Of a stretch of 64,000 nt of DNA, positions 46,401 to 55,313 are shown piece by piece. Every line of letters begins with the position of its first letter. The first letter of the stretch is position 1. The notes beneath the pieces are model-generated. The model made no database searches. It saw only the letters and a list, made by a program, of their open reading frames with translations, and was not told the origin of the DNA. The stretch covers positions 372,001 through 436,000 of the forward strand of contig CAWETN010000008.1 of assembly GCA_963812075.1 (NCBI GenBank), given 5' to 3'. This stretch comes from JAMXLO01 sp963812075. GTDB lineage: Bacteria; Pseudomonadota; Alphaproteobacteria; Acetobacterales; Acetobacteraceae. The position numbers and the translations under genes are program-made.

Positions 46401-49400
46401 GACGATCGGCGTCACGGGCAACATCGGCGCGACCGGGACCGCATCGCTCAGCGCGACCGCCATCGATCTTTCCAATGGCGCCGCGGTCACCGGCTCGACC
46501 GTCGCTCTGACCGCAGGGGCCGGCGGAATCAGCCTTACCGGCAACGCCGCGATCGGGCAGACCGGCGGCACGGTCGACATCAACTCCGGCGGCATCCTCA
46601 GCGAGGCGGCGAACAGCGTCATCACCGCCGGGACGCTGGAGAGCACTGGTGGCATTACCGGCGACGTGGCGCTGCTGGGGAGCGCGAACGCGATCGCCAA
46701 TCTCGGCCAGTTCGCGGTGACGGGCAATCTCGCCCTGCTGGACGGCATCAACCTGACCGTAGGTGGCGCTGTCTCGGTGACAGGCCCCGCGCGGCAACTC
46801 TCTCTCCAAGGCCCCAGCATCGCGGTCGCAGCCGGCGGTACATTGAGCGCCGATGCTGGTAGCGGACTGCTGTCACTGCAGACCGACTCGTTCGCGAACG
46901 CCGGCGCCATTTCGGCTGCGACGGTGGAACTTGCGCCGCGCACACCGGGCCTCGCGATGACCCTGGGCGCAGCGGGCGGTCTGTCGCTCGCGTCGCTGAG
47001 CGGCTTCACGACCGGCAATCTTATTCTCGGGGCGGTCACCCCACCCGGAGGTTCGCGCGCCACGACTGCCGGATCCATCACCATCGGCGGCGCATTCGAC
47101 ACGACCGGCGTTTCCATCGTGAGTTTGAACGCGACGGGTGCAGTGACACAGAGCGCGGCGCTGACCGGCGGCAGCCAGCTGTTCGGCACCGCATCCAGCT
47201 TTGTGCTGCTCGACAATGCCAACCAGTTCGGCGCGGTCGGCCTGACAGCAAAGAGCGGCGATATTCTGGTCCGCGACGCCCTGCCGGTGACGGCGGCCGC
47301 TAACGCGGCGGCGGGCAACTTCTATCTTGCCAGCCCGGGCGTGACATTGACCGGGGCCATTTCAGCCGGCGGCATTCTGAGCCTGCAAACCGACAGCTTC
47401 ACATTCGTCGCCGGCTCGCTCAGCGGGACTACCGTGGAGCTTGCGCCATTGACCGCCGGCCTCACCGAGACGCTGGGAGCAGCGGGCGGACTGTCGCTGC
47501 TCAACTCAGCCATCGTAACGGGCAACCTCCGCATCGGCGCCGTCACCGAGCCGGTCGCCGGGCTGACAACCACCGCGGGCTCGGTCGTGATCGGCGGAAC
47601 CTTTGGCAGCAGCGGCCTTTCGCTTGAGCTCGACAGTCTTGGTTCCGTCAGCCAGGCGCTCGGCGCGATCCTGACCGCCGGCACGCTCAGCGGTAGCGCC
47701 GGATCGAACGTAGCACTCGCGACCAACGTCAATGCCGTTGCCAGTCTCGGCACCTTCACCGCCAGCGGCTTCACCCTCGACGACGGCATCGGGCTGACGG
47801 TCAGCGGCGCAGTCAACGGCGGGCCCAGCGTCACGGTGCAGGACACCGGCACGCTGACCGTCGCCTCCGGCGGCAGCGTCACGGCCAGTGCGGTCAGCCT
47901 GACAGCGAACGACATCGCGATCGCCGGCCTGGTGAGCGATGGGGGCGGCGGCACGACCAGCCTGATCGCCACCACCGGCACGATCAGCGAGACGGGCACG
48001 CTGGTCGCCGGCACGCTGAGCGGCAGTTCGGCTGGCACCACCAGCCTGACCGGCGCCACCAGCACCACCAATCAGATCGCCGATCTCGGCACCTTCACCG
48101 CCCAAGGGTTCACCCTCGACGACGGCATCGGGCTGACGGTCAGCGGCGTGCTGAATGGCGGACCCAGCGCCACGGTGCTCGATGCCGGCACGCTGACGAT
48201 CGGCAACACGGTGACCGCGGCGGCGATCGCGCTCACCGCCGACAGCATTTCGATCCCTGGCCTGGTGAGCGATGGCGGCGGCGGCACCACCAGCCTGATC
48301 GCCACCACCGGCACGATCAGCGAGACGGGCACCCTGGTCGCCGGCACGCTGAGCGGCAGTTCGGCTGGCACCACCAGCCTGAGCGGCGCCACCAGCACCA
48401 CCAATCAGATTGCCAGTCTCGGCACCTTCACCGCCCAAGGATTCACCCTCGATGACGGCATCGGGCTGACGGTGAGCGGCGTGCTGAATGGCGGACCCAG
48501 CGCCACGGTGCAGGACACCGGCACGCTGACCATCGCCTCCGGCGGCAGCGTCACGGCCAGTGCGGTCAGCCTGACAGCGAACGACATTGCGATCGCCGGC
48601 CTAGTGAGCGATGGGGGCGGCGGCACGACCAGCCTGATCGCCACCACCGGCACGATCAGCGAGAACGGCACCCTGGTCGCCGGCACGCTGAGCGGCAGTT
48701 CGGCTGGCACCACCAGCCTGACCGGCGCCACCAGCACCACCAATCAGATCGCCAATCTCGGCACCTTCACCGCCCAAGGGTTCACCCTCGACGACGGCAT
48801 CGGGCTGACGGTCAGCGGCGTGCTGAATGGCGGACCCAGCGCCACGGTGCTCGATGCCGGCACGCTGACGATCGGCAACACGGTGACCGCGGCGGCGATC
48901 GCGCTCACCGCCGACAGCATTTCGATCCCTGGCCTGGTGAGCGATGGCGGCGGCGGCACCACCAGCCTGATCGCCACCACCGGCACGATCAGCGAGACGG
49001 GCACCCTGGTCGCCGGCACGCTGAGCGGCAGTTCGGCTGGCACCACCAGCCTGAGCGGCGCCACCAGCACCACCAATCAGATTGCCAGTCTCGGCACCTT
49101 CACCGCCCAAGGATTCACCCTCGATGACGGCATCGGGCTGACGGTGAGCGGCGTGCTGAATGGCGGACCCAGCGCCACGGTGCTCGATGCCGGCACCCTG
49201 ACGATCGGCAACACGGTGACCGCGGCGGAGATCGCGCTCACCGCCGACAGCATTTCGATCCCTGGCCTGGTGAGCGATGGTGGGGCGGGCACCACCAGCC
49301 TGATCGCCACCACCGGCACGATCAGCGAGACCGGCACGCTGATCGCCGGCACGCTGAGCGGCAGCTCGGCGGGCACCACCAGCCTGACCGGCGCCACCAG

Positions 49401-52167
49401 CACCACCAATCAGATTGCCAGTCTCGGCACCTTCACCGCCCAGGGTTTCACCCTCGCCGACGGCATCGGGCTGACGGTCAGCGGCGCAGTCAACGGCGGG
49501 CCCAGCGTCACGGTGCAGGACACCGGCACGCTGACCATCGCCTCCGGCGGCAGCGTCACGGCCAGTGCGGTCAGCCTGACAGCGAACGACATCGCGATCG
49601 CCGGCCTAGTGAGCGATGGGGGCGGCGGCACGACCAGCCTGATCGCCACCACCGGCACGATCAGCGAAACGGGCACGCTGGTCGCCGGCACGCTGAGCGG
49701 CAGTTCGGCTGGCACCACCAGCCTGAGCGGCGCCACCAGCACCACCAATCAGATCGCCAATCTCGGCACCTTCACCGCCCAAGGGTTCACCCTCGACGAC
49801 GGCATCGGGCTGACGGTCAGCGGCGTGCTGAATGGCGGACCCAGCGTTACGGTGCTCGATGCCGGCACGCTGACGATCGGCAACGCGGTGACCGCGGCGG
49901 CGATCGCGCTCACCGGCGGCAATATCGCAATCCCTGGGCTCGTGACCGATGGCGGGGCGGGCACCACCAGCCTGATCGCCACCACCGGCACGATCAGCGA
50001 GACGGGCACGCTGGTCGCCGGCACGCTGAGCGGCAGTTCGGCTGGCACCACCAGCCTGAGCGGCGCCACCAGCACCACCAATCAGATTGCCAGTCTCGGC
50101 ACCTTCACTGCCCAGGGTTTCACCCTCGCCGACGGCATCGGCCTGACGGTGAGCGGCGCAGTCAACGGCGGGCCAAGCGTCACGGTGCTCGATGCCGGCA
50201 CGCTGACCGTCGCCTCCGGCGGCAGCGTCACGGCTAGTGCGGTCAGCCTGACAGCGAACGACATTGCGATCGCCGGCCTGGTGAGCGATGGCGGCGGCGG
50301 CACCATCAGCCTGATCGCCACCACCGGCACGATCAGCGAGACGGGCACGCTGGTCGCCGGCACGCTGAGCGGCAGTTCGGCTGGCACCACCAGCCTGACC
50401 GGCGCCACCAGCACCACCAATCAGATTGCCAGTCTCGGCACCTTCACCGCCAGCGGCTTCACCCTCGACGACGGCATCGGGCTGACGGTCAGCGGCGCAG
50501 TCAACGGCGGACCCAGCGCCACGGTGCAGGACACCGGCACGCTGACCGTCGCCTCCGGCGGCAGCGTCACGGCCAGTGCGGTCAGCCTGACAGCGAACGA
50601 CATCGCGATCGCCGGCCTGGTGAGCGATGGGGGCGGCGGCACGACCAGCCTGATCGCCACCACCGGCACGATCAGCGAGACGGGCACGCTGGTCGCCGGC
50701 ACGCTGAGCGGCAGTTCGGCTGGCACCACCAGCCTGACCGGCGCCACCAGCACCACCAATCAGATCGCCGATCTCGGCACCTTCACCGCCCAAGGGTTCA
50801 CCCTCGACGACGGCATCGGGCTGACGGTCAGCGGCGTGCTGAATGGCGGACCCAGCGCCACGGTGCTCGATGCCGGCACGCTGACGATCGGCAACACGGT
50901 GACCGCGGCGGCGATCGCGCTCACCGGCGACAGTATCTCGATCCCTGGCCTGGTGACCGATGGCGGCGGCGGCACCACCAGCCTGATCGCCACCACCGGC
51001 ACGATCAGCGAGACGGGCACGCTGGTCGCCGGCACGCTGAGCGGCAGTTCGGCTGGCACCACCAGCCTGAGCGGCGCCACCAGCACCACCAATCAGATTG
51101 CCAGTCTCGGCACCTTCACTGCCCAGGGTTTCACCCTCGCCGACGGCATCGGCCTGACGGTGAGCGGCGCAGTCAACGGCGGGCCAAGCGCCACGGTGCT
51201 CGATGCCGGCACGCTGACCGTCGCCTCCGGCGGCAGCGTCACGGCCAGTGCGGTCAGCCTGACAGCGAACGACATTGCGATCGCCGGCCTGGTGAGCAAT
51301 GGCGGCGGCGGCACCACCAGCCTGATCGCCACCACCGGCACGATCAGCGAGACGGGCACGCTGGTCGCCGGCACGCTGAGCGGCAGTTCGGCTGGCGATG
51401 CCTCGCTGACCGGCAGCAGCGCGGCGAGCAACCGGGTCACCCAACTCGGCGGCTTCAGCAGTGGCGGCACCTTCAGCCTGCGCGACGGCGCCGATCTGAC
51501 CGTCACTGGCCCGCTCACGGCACCGACCATCGTCATCGACGTCGGCGCCAACAGGATCACGCTCGCCGACCGGGCGGTGATCACCACCGGCGGAATCCAG
51601 CGGCCGTTCGGCACCATCGCGAACAGCGCCTTCCCTGACGGCAGGATCCCGCTGCCCCGCCCGAGCACCCAGGGCGCCTACCTCACCACCGGCGGCGGCT
51701 TCACCCAGCAGGGCAGCAGCACCGTCCAGGGCATCGGCGGCAGCCCGAACATCCTGCGGATCAACGCGACCGGCAGCGCCAACATCGCGTTCGATCCGTT
51801 CGTCGGCCTGCAGGGTCCGAACACCTGGCTGATCCTGCAGATCGGGACCGGCCGGGCGACCGGCCAGGTCCATGTGCGAAACCTCGACGTCATCAGCCAA
51901 GGCGGCCTGGCCGGAGCCTCCGATCTCACGGGCTCGGTCACCGGCCTGACCGGCCCCGCGGCGGCCGGCGCAGCGGGCATCGTGCCCAATCCCAACAGCA
52001 ACTTCCGCTTCAACCAGTGTGCCATCCAGTCGGTGAGCTGCATTCTGCTGCCCGGCGAGGCGGTACCGACGGCCAATCCGCTGAACGACATCAACATCGG
52101 CACGCTGTTCAATCCGAACGAGGATGAGGACCTGCTGCTGCCCATCGTCTCCGACCAGGACTACTGA
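43432..52167 (+). CDS. Giant TPS exoprotein (filamentous-haemagglutinin-like) with repeat array
   Basis: This 2911-residue protein should be secreted by the preceding TpsB. It has a long signal region (about residues 1-44), then a TPS domain (about 45-330) starting AGSASISRTPANTQINQSSQRAAIDWRSF with the DANGQFILVNQSGV block. Beta-helical Gly/Thr/Ser-rich repeats fill the rest. From residue about 1440 to 2671 lie eleven near-identical units. The C-terminus has two cysteines (C2863, C2870) spaced by six, recalling the HMW1-type cysteine anchor. The likely roles are adhesion or biofilm formation; no toxin domain is visible. Its stop is 2 nt before the CHAT-lipoprotein ATG. Confidence 0.92.
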   Translation: MAKARRSDAVRLLGFARRSRAGLMMSTALQTASVLVLAHPAHAQPAPNARPAGGTVVAGSASISRTPANTQINQSSQRAAIDWRSFDVGAQQSVTFAQPSASAVALNRVTGPDPSQIAGRIDANGQFILVNQSGVTFYKGAQVNAAGVMVSAANITNQNFMAGRLTFDQAGRNPNARIDNRGSITVREAGLAALVAPQVANSGVITARLGHVVLAGAKTATLDLYGDGLLSLDVSNQVTQAPVGADGKAATALVTNTGVIVADGGTVQLTARAADGLVQTLVQAGGTIQAASVGARTGVVALSGVGGSVVVEGQLSAPGSAPGTTGGAVQVVADHDVTVAASARIDASGQAGGGVVAIGTTLNRARDTKAAAAMTAANTTIQAGARVSANATGKGDGGRVVVLSKAATRMEGQIAARGGPQGGNGGFAETSGGFLKLTGSADELAPAGRIGTLLLDPTNLNIVLTSPAGTNIDGEFTGNTLPSGAADAATTPSTITTGKLAALGATGDVTVQATGTIDVQNSVTVANGLLLQATGDLLVDRGVTIKSSAHTLELDAGFNFGNSKFDQPGAILLGTTGTGTAPQLQAVNLTLHAGTGINLNDTVLTAIAVTDLSTAAGGVSQAAAGTLTTSTLRSTAGVTGSASLTATTNAVGTLGVFGVTGGDFSLVNNGNTGNLAVTGPVAATNVSISNANSGTITVGGTVTATIGTLALSSGSGGIALNPGHVVSGGIVDLSASGGGVAQAAGTVTANVLQSGSHVAGNVSLQQTTNAIDSVGNFSVVNGGSFSLADSHALTVTGTIQSPSDIFLRTSHANGIIIANTGVVAAGAASRAAFQAAKLAINLGGTVTGGTFEFAPDAAGALTLGTGGDLASLAGIGTDNAVIGLVTAGGALVPTATAINTVGTFDGNALPVALRTTGTIGEAAASPIVNVTTLTGGATAVKLDAANDIRNVGSFAASSGDFTLNDSGVAGGTLTVSGPLTGANVSLSNAPTIGVTGNIGATGTASLSATAIDLSNGAAVTGSTVALTAGAGGISLTGNAAIGQTGGTVDINSGGILSEAANSVITAGTLESTGGITGDVALLGSANAIANLGQFAVTGNLALLDGINLTVGGAVSVTGPARQLSLQGPSIAVAAGGTLSADAGSGLLSLQTDSFANAGAISAATVELAPRTPGLAMTLGAAGGLSLASLSGFTTGNLILGAVTPPGGSRATTAGSITIGGAFDTTGVSIVSLNATGAVTQSAALTGGSQLFGTASSFVLLDNANQFGAVGLTAKSGDILVRDALPVTAAANAAAGNFYLASPGVTLTGAISAGGILSLQTDSFTFVAGSLSGTTVELAPLTAGLTETLGAAGGLSLLNSAIVTGNLRIGAVTEPVAGLTTTAGSVVIGGTFGSSGLSLELDSLGSVSQALGAILTAGTLSGSAGSNVALATNVNAVASLGTFTASGFTLDDGIGLTVSGAVNGGPSVTVQDTGTLTVASGGSVTASAVSLTANDIAIAGLVSDGGGGTTSLIATTGTISETGTLVAGTLSGSSAGTTSLTGATSTTNQIADLGTFTAQGFTLDDGIGLTVSGVLNGGPSATVLDAGTLTIGNTVTAAAIALTADSISIPGLVSDGGGGTTSLIATTGTISETGTLVAGTLSGSSAGTTSLSGATSTTNQIASLGTFTAQGFTLDDGIGLTVSGVLNGGPSATVQDTGTLTIASGGSVTASAVSLTANDIAIAGLVSDGGGGTTSLIATTGTISENGTLVAGTLSGSSAGTTSLTGATSTTNQIANLGTFTAQGFTLDDGIGLTVSGVLNGGPSATVLDAGTLTIGNTVTAAAIALTADSISIPGLVSDGGGGTTSLIATTGTISETGTLVAGTLSGSSAGTTSLSGATSTTNQIASLGTFTAQGFTLDDGIGLTVSGVLNGGPSATVLDAGTLTIGNTVTAAEIALTADSISIPGLVSDGGAGTTSLIATTGTISETGTLIAGTLSGSSAGTTSLTGATSTTNQIASLGTFTAQGFTLADGIGLTVSGAVNGGPSVTVQDTGTLTIASGGSVTASAVSLTANDIAIAGLVSDGGGGTTSLIATTGTISETGTLVAGTLSGSSAGTTSLSGATSTTNQIANLGTFTAQGFTLDDGIGLTVSGVLNGGPSVTVLDAGTLTIGNAVTAAAIALTGGNIAIPGLVTDGGAGTTSLIATTGTISETGTLVAGTLSGSSAGTTSLSGATSTTNQIASLGTFTAQGFTLADGIGLTVSGAVNGGPSVTVLDAGTLTVASGGSVTASAVSLTANDIAIAGLVSDGGGGTISLIATTGTISETGTLVAGTLSGSSAGTTSLTGATSTTNQIASLGTFTASGFTLDDGIGLTVSGAVNGGPSATVQDTGTLTVASGGSVTASAVSLTANDIAIAGLVSDGGGGTTSLIATTGTISETGTLVAGTLSGSSAGTTSLTGATSTTNQIADLGTFTAQGFTLDDGIGLTVSGVLNGGPSATVLDAGTLTIGNTVTAAAIALTGDSISIPGLVTDGGGGTTSLIATTGTISETGTLVAGTLSGSSAGTTSLSGATSTTNQIASLGTFTAQGFTLADGIGLTVSGAVNGGPSATVLDAGTLTVASGGSVTASAVSLTANDIAIAGLVSNGGGGTTSLIATTGTISETGTLVAGTLSGSSAGDASLTGSSAASNRVTQLGGFSSGGTFSLRDGADLTVTGPLTAPTIVIDVGANRITLADRAVITTGGIQRPFGTIANSAFPDGRIPLPRPSTQGAYLTTGGGFTQQGSSTVQGIGGSPNILRINATGSANIAFDPFVGLQGPNTWLILQIGTGRATGQVHVRNLDVISQGGLAGASDLTGSVTGLTGPAAAGAAGIVPNPNSNFRFNQCAIQSVSCILLPGEAVPTANPLNDINIGTLFNPNEDEDLLLPIVSDQDY
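47749..51447 (+). repeat. Eleven-unit tandem array, two unit types (339 and 333 bp)
   Basis: Within the exoprotein, units begin at 47749, 48088, 48421, 48760, 49093, 49426, 49765, 50098, 50437, 50776 and 51109. Spacings are 339 or 333 bp, so the frame is always kept. 339-bp units (A) carry VASGGSVTASAVSLTAND or close variants; 333-bp units (B) carry IGNTVTAAAIALTADSIS. The order is A-B-A-B-B-A-B-A-A-B-A. Long DNA stretches are nearly identical between copies. A degenerate unit edge precedes the first copy. Confidence 0.9.
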
Positions 52168-52169
52168 CC

Positions 52170-55100
52170 ATGCGCGCCATTGCCCCCTTCGGCCTGCCAG
52201 TCCTGCTTGTCGCCTGGCTGCTCGCCGGCTGCCAGGCACCGCCGCCGGAAGCCTATGTGCGGAGCGCGCAGGCGACCACCGCGCGGCCCGTCGCGCAGGT
52301 TTCCATCGGCAAGAACTCGGTGGGCGAGGACTGCACGCAGCAGGCCGAAGGCCAGAGCGCCGACGTGTTCTGCGGCACCTGGCAGCAGCCCAGTGCCCGG
52401 GTGCGCTCCGGCGGGCCGGGCAACAGCGGCGATCTGGCGCAGCGCGCCACCGCCGGCCAGTGGCGCACCGGCATCGACAGCCGCTACCACTGCGATCCAC
52501 CCACCGCCACGACGATCCTGGGCGGCAATCCGGCCGAGTTGATGCAGTGCACCCGGCTGGTCGGCGGCTGGGCGCATGTCGCCATGGTGGCGCTGGTGAA
52601 CAACACTATCTGGTACGCGGACGGCGTGCTGCCGGCCGCCCAGGTGATGGAGCGCTCGATCGGCGTGCTGGCCGGCGTCGCGCGCGCCGACACGGTGGCG
52701 CCGTCCTCGGGCGCCGATGCGCTGTTGGCGAGCCGGCTTGCCGCCAAGGCGTTCAGCTCCGGCGACGTCGGGCAGTTCGACACGTTGATGGCAGCCGGCA
52801 CGCGCGCCAACCTGGCCGATAACCCTGGCGCCGCCGAAAGCGCGTTCCGCGCCGCACTCGCGCTGCAGCAGAAGGCGCTCGGCAAGGACAACGCCAACAC
52901 CTCGACCGCGCTGATGTCGCTGGCGCTGCAGCTGTCGATCGAGGGCCGCTATGCCGAGGCCGAGGCGTTGTTCACCGATGCCGACAAGCTCGCGCCGAAA
53001 GCCGCCGATGCCACTGCGCAGGCGCGACTGCTGCACTACCGTGGGGTCGACGCGCTGAACCAGGGTCAGCTGGAGCAGGCGCTCGCACTGCTGGACGACG
53101 CCGATCGCGCCTATGCTGCGCTGGCTCCGGCGGACGCACTCGCGGCGCATGCCCGACCGATCCGGCAGAACAACAGCTACTCGCGCACCGGACAGCTCAG
53201 GCTGGCCGACCTCATGCCGAGCCAGGACCTGCTGACGGACCCGCGCGCACGCGGCGCCCTGATCGGACTGATCGAGGTGCGGCGCAACCGCGCGGTGGTG
53301 CTGCGCCTCATGGGACGGCGTGACGAGGCCAATACACTGCTGCAATCCGCCACCGACCTCGCACGCGGCAACGGCCTGTCGCGGCCGATCGTGAATGCCC
53401 GGCTGTACCGCACCAGCGGGCTGACCGCCGCGGCACAGGGTCTGGACGACCAGGCGCTGTCCGATCTGCTGCAGTCCACCGCGGCGTTCGACCGCTCACT
53501 TCCCGGCTCCAAGCCGCAGGCCGATACCTACCTGCTGCGGGCGCGGCAGCTGGCCAAGGCGGGGCGCGGCGACTCGGCCCTGCCGGTCTGCCAGAACGCC
53601 GTGCAGTCGCTGGTGGCATTGAAGGCTGGCACCACCCCAGTGCTGATGGCATCCTGCCTCGATGCCTATGCCGCCGCGGCCGAGCGGCAGAGCGGTCAGC
53701 GCCAGGCGCTGCTGGCCGAGATGTTCATCGCCGCTCAGCTTGCCCAGGGGGGCATCACCAGCCAGCAGATCGCCCAGGCCACGGCGCGGCTGTCGGAGAA
53801 TGCGCGCGACCCCAAGGTCGCCGAAGCAATCCGCCATCGCCAGGACGCGTCCGCGCAGCTCTCCGACCTCTACCGGCGGCGCGACGAGCTCACCGAGGCA
53901 CAGCGCCAGGGAACCAGCCTCGGACCAAACGCAACCACCGGCGCCGATCTCGACAAGCAGATCAGCGACGCCCAGGCCGCTCTGGCGGACGCCGACGCGG
54001 CGCTACAGGCGGCCTCGCCCAACTACGGTCAGCTGGTGCAGCAGGTGGTGCCGGCAAAGGATGTGTTCGCTGCGCTGCATCCGAACGAGGCATTCGTCTC
54101 GCTGACGCTCAGCGACGACGACGGCTGGGTGTTCCTGCTGCGCAACGGCAGCATCACCGTGTCCCGCATTGATGCCGGCCTGAAGCAGGTCGCAGAACTG
54201 GTGCGCCGCGTGCGCGCAGGCATCGAGCTGACCACCGCCGGCCTGCCCACCTTCGACACTGCCGACGCGCAGACGCTGTACCAGCTCACCCTGGGCAAGC
54301 TTGCCGGATCGCTCGACGGCGTGAAGACGCTGGTCGTGGCGCCGGCGGGCCCGCTGCTGTCGCTGCCGTTCGAGGTGCTGCTGACCGGCCCGGCCGACGC
54401 CTCGAGGCTGGCCGACGCGCCGTGGCTGCTGCGTCAGTTCACCCTCGCGCATGTGCCGGCGCCGTCCAACTTCGTCTCGCTGCGGAAGATCGCCGCAGGC
54501 TCCCGCGCACAGCATCCGTGGTTTGGTTTCGGCGACTTCCATCCGGTGACACTGGCGCAGGCCGAGCGGACCTTCACCGGCGCCGGCTGCGTGGAAAGCG
54601 CCAGGCTGCTCGCCAGCCTGCCGCCCCTGCCCTATGCCCGCAAGGAGCTCGACGCGGCGCGGGCGCTGCTGGGCGCCGATGCCTCCGACGAACTGCTCGG
54701 ATCGGCGTTCACCGCCGACGCGGTGCTCAAGAAGCGGCTGAAGGACTACCGCATCCTGCAGTTCTCCACGCACGCCCTGCTGCCGGCGGAGCTGCGCTGT
54801 CAGAGCGAGCCCGCGATCATCACCTCGGCGCCACCGAACGCGCCAAGTGCCACGGGCGCGCTGCTCACCGCGTCGGCCGTCGTCGGGCTCGATCTGGATG
54901 CCGATCTGGTGATCCTTTCCGCCTGCAACTCCGGCGGTCCCAGCGGCACGACCGCGGGTGAAAGCCTGTCCGGCCTGGCCCGCGCCTTCTTCTACGCCGG
55001 CGCGCGCTCTCTCGCGGTGACGCACTGGTCGGTGAATGACCAGGTCGCAGCATTCCTGGTGGCCGACACGCTGCGCCGGATGCGCGAGAACCCGAGCCTG

Positions 55101-55283
55101 GGCGTCGCCGGCGCACTCAAGGACGCGCAGGTCGCCATCCTGGCGGACGCCGGCAAGGGTTTGCCGGCAGAGATCGCGCATCCGTTCTTCTGGGCGCCCT
55201 TTGCGGTCATCGGCGAAGGCGGCGAGGGCACGGCGGCCAGTGCCGCCAACCGCGTTTCGCAGCGGCGCCTCGCCGGTCTATAA
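52170..55283 (+). CDS. TPR-CHAT caspase-like protease lipoprotein
   Basis: The 1037-residue product begins with a lipoprotein signal (VAWLLAGC, lipidated Cys about 21), so it faces the periplasm or outer membrane. Helical TPR-like repeats fill about 190-640 (AESAFRAALALQQKALG; AEAEALFTDADKLAP). The CHAT peptidase domain follows at about 750-1025. The catalytic pair is visible: His868 in LQFSTHALLP and Cys919 in ILSACNSGG. CHAT domains are caspase-like cysteine proteases. Its position 2 nt after the exoprotein suggests processing or release of that protein. Confidence 0.9.
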   Translation: MRAIAPFGLPVLLVAWLLAGCQAPPPEAYVRSAQATTARPVAQVSIGKNSVGEDCTQQAEGQSADVFCGTWQQPSARVRSGGPGNSGDLAQRATAGQWRTGIDSRYHCDPPTATTILGGNPAELMQCTRLVGGWAHVAMVALVNNTIWYADGVLPAAQVMERSIGVLAGVARADTVAPSSGADALLASRLAAKAFSSGDVGQFDTLMAAGTRANLADNPGAAESAFRAALALQQKALGKDNANTSTALMSLALQLSIEGRYAEAEALFTDADKLAPKAADATAQARLLHYRGVDALNQGQLEQALALLDDADRAYAALAPADALAAHARPIRQNNSYSRTGQLRLADLMPSQDLLTDPRARGALIGLIEVRRNRAVVLRLMGRRDEANTLLQSATDLARGNGLSRPIVNARLYRTSGLTAAAQGLDDQALSDLLQSTAAFDRSLPGSKPQADTYLLRARQLAKAGRGDSALPVCQNAVQSLVALKAGTTPVLMASCLDAYAAAAERQSGQRQALLAEMFIAAQLAQGGITSQQIAQATARLSENARDPKVAEAIRHRQDASAQLSDLYRRRDELTEAQRQGTSLGPNATTGADLDKQISDAQAALADADAALQAASPNYGQLVQQVVPAKDVFAALHPNEAFVSLTLSDDDGWVFLLRNGSITVSRIDAGLKQVAELVRRVRAGIELTTAGLPTFDTADAQTLYQLTLGKLAGSLDGVKTLVVAPAGPLLSLPFEVLLTGPADASRLADAPWLLRQFTLAHVPAPSNFVSLRKIAAGSRAQHPWFGFGDFHPVTLAQAERTFTGAGCVESARLLASLPPLPYARKELDAARALLGADASDELLGSAFTADAVLKKRLKDYRILQFSTHALLPAELRCQSEPAIITSAPPNAPSATGALLTASAVVGLDLDADLVILSACNSGGPSGTTAGESLSGLARAFFYAGARSLAVTHWSVNDQVAAFLVADTLRRMRENPSLGVAGALKDAQVAILADAGKGLPAEIAHPFFWAPFAVIGEGGEGTAASAANRVSQRRLAGL

Positions 55284-55313
55284 GCCTCATCAGGAGGCGA
55301 AACCGCAGGCGGA

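Noticed and set aside
47749..51447. CRISPR-like regular repeats
   Set aside because: Units are 333-339 bp without short repeats or unique spacers, and they encode protein in one frame.
49606..52500. A 964-residue open frame on the minus strand across the repeat array, plus a ladder of ~110-residue minus-strand frames
   Set aside because: They are antisense copies of the exoprotein repeats, with low-complexity Ala/Gly/Arg or Val/Pro composition and no ribosome binding sites. The plus-strand exoprotein explains the whole region.
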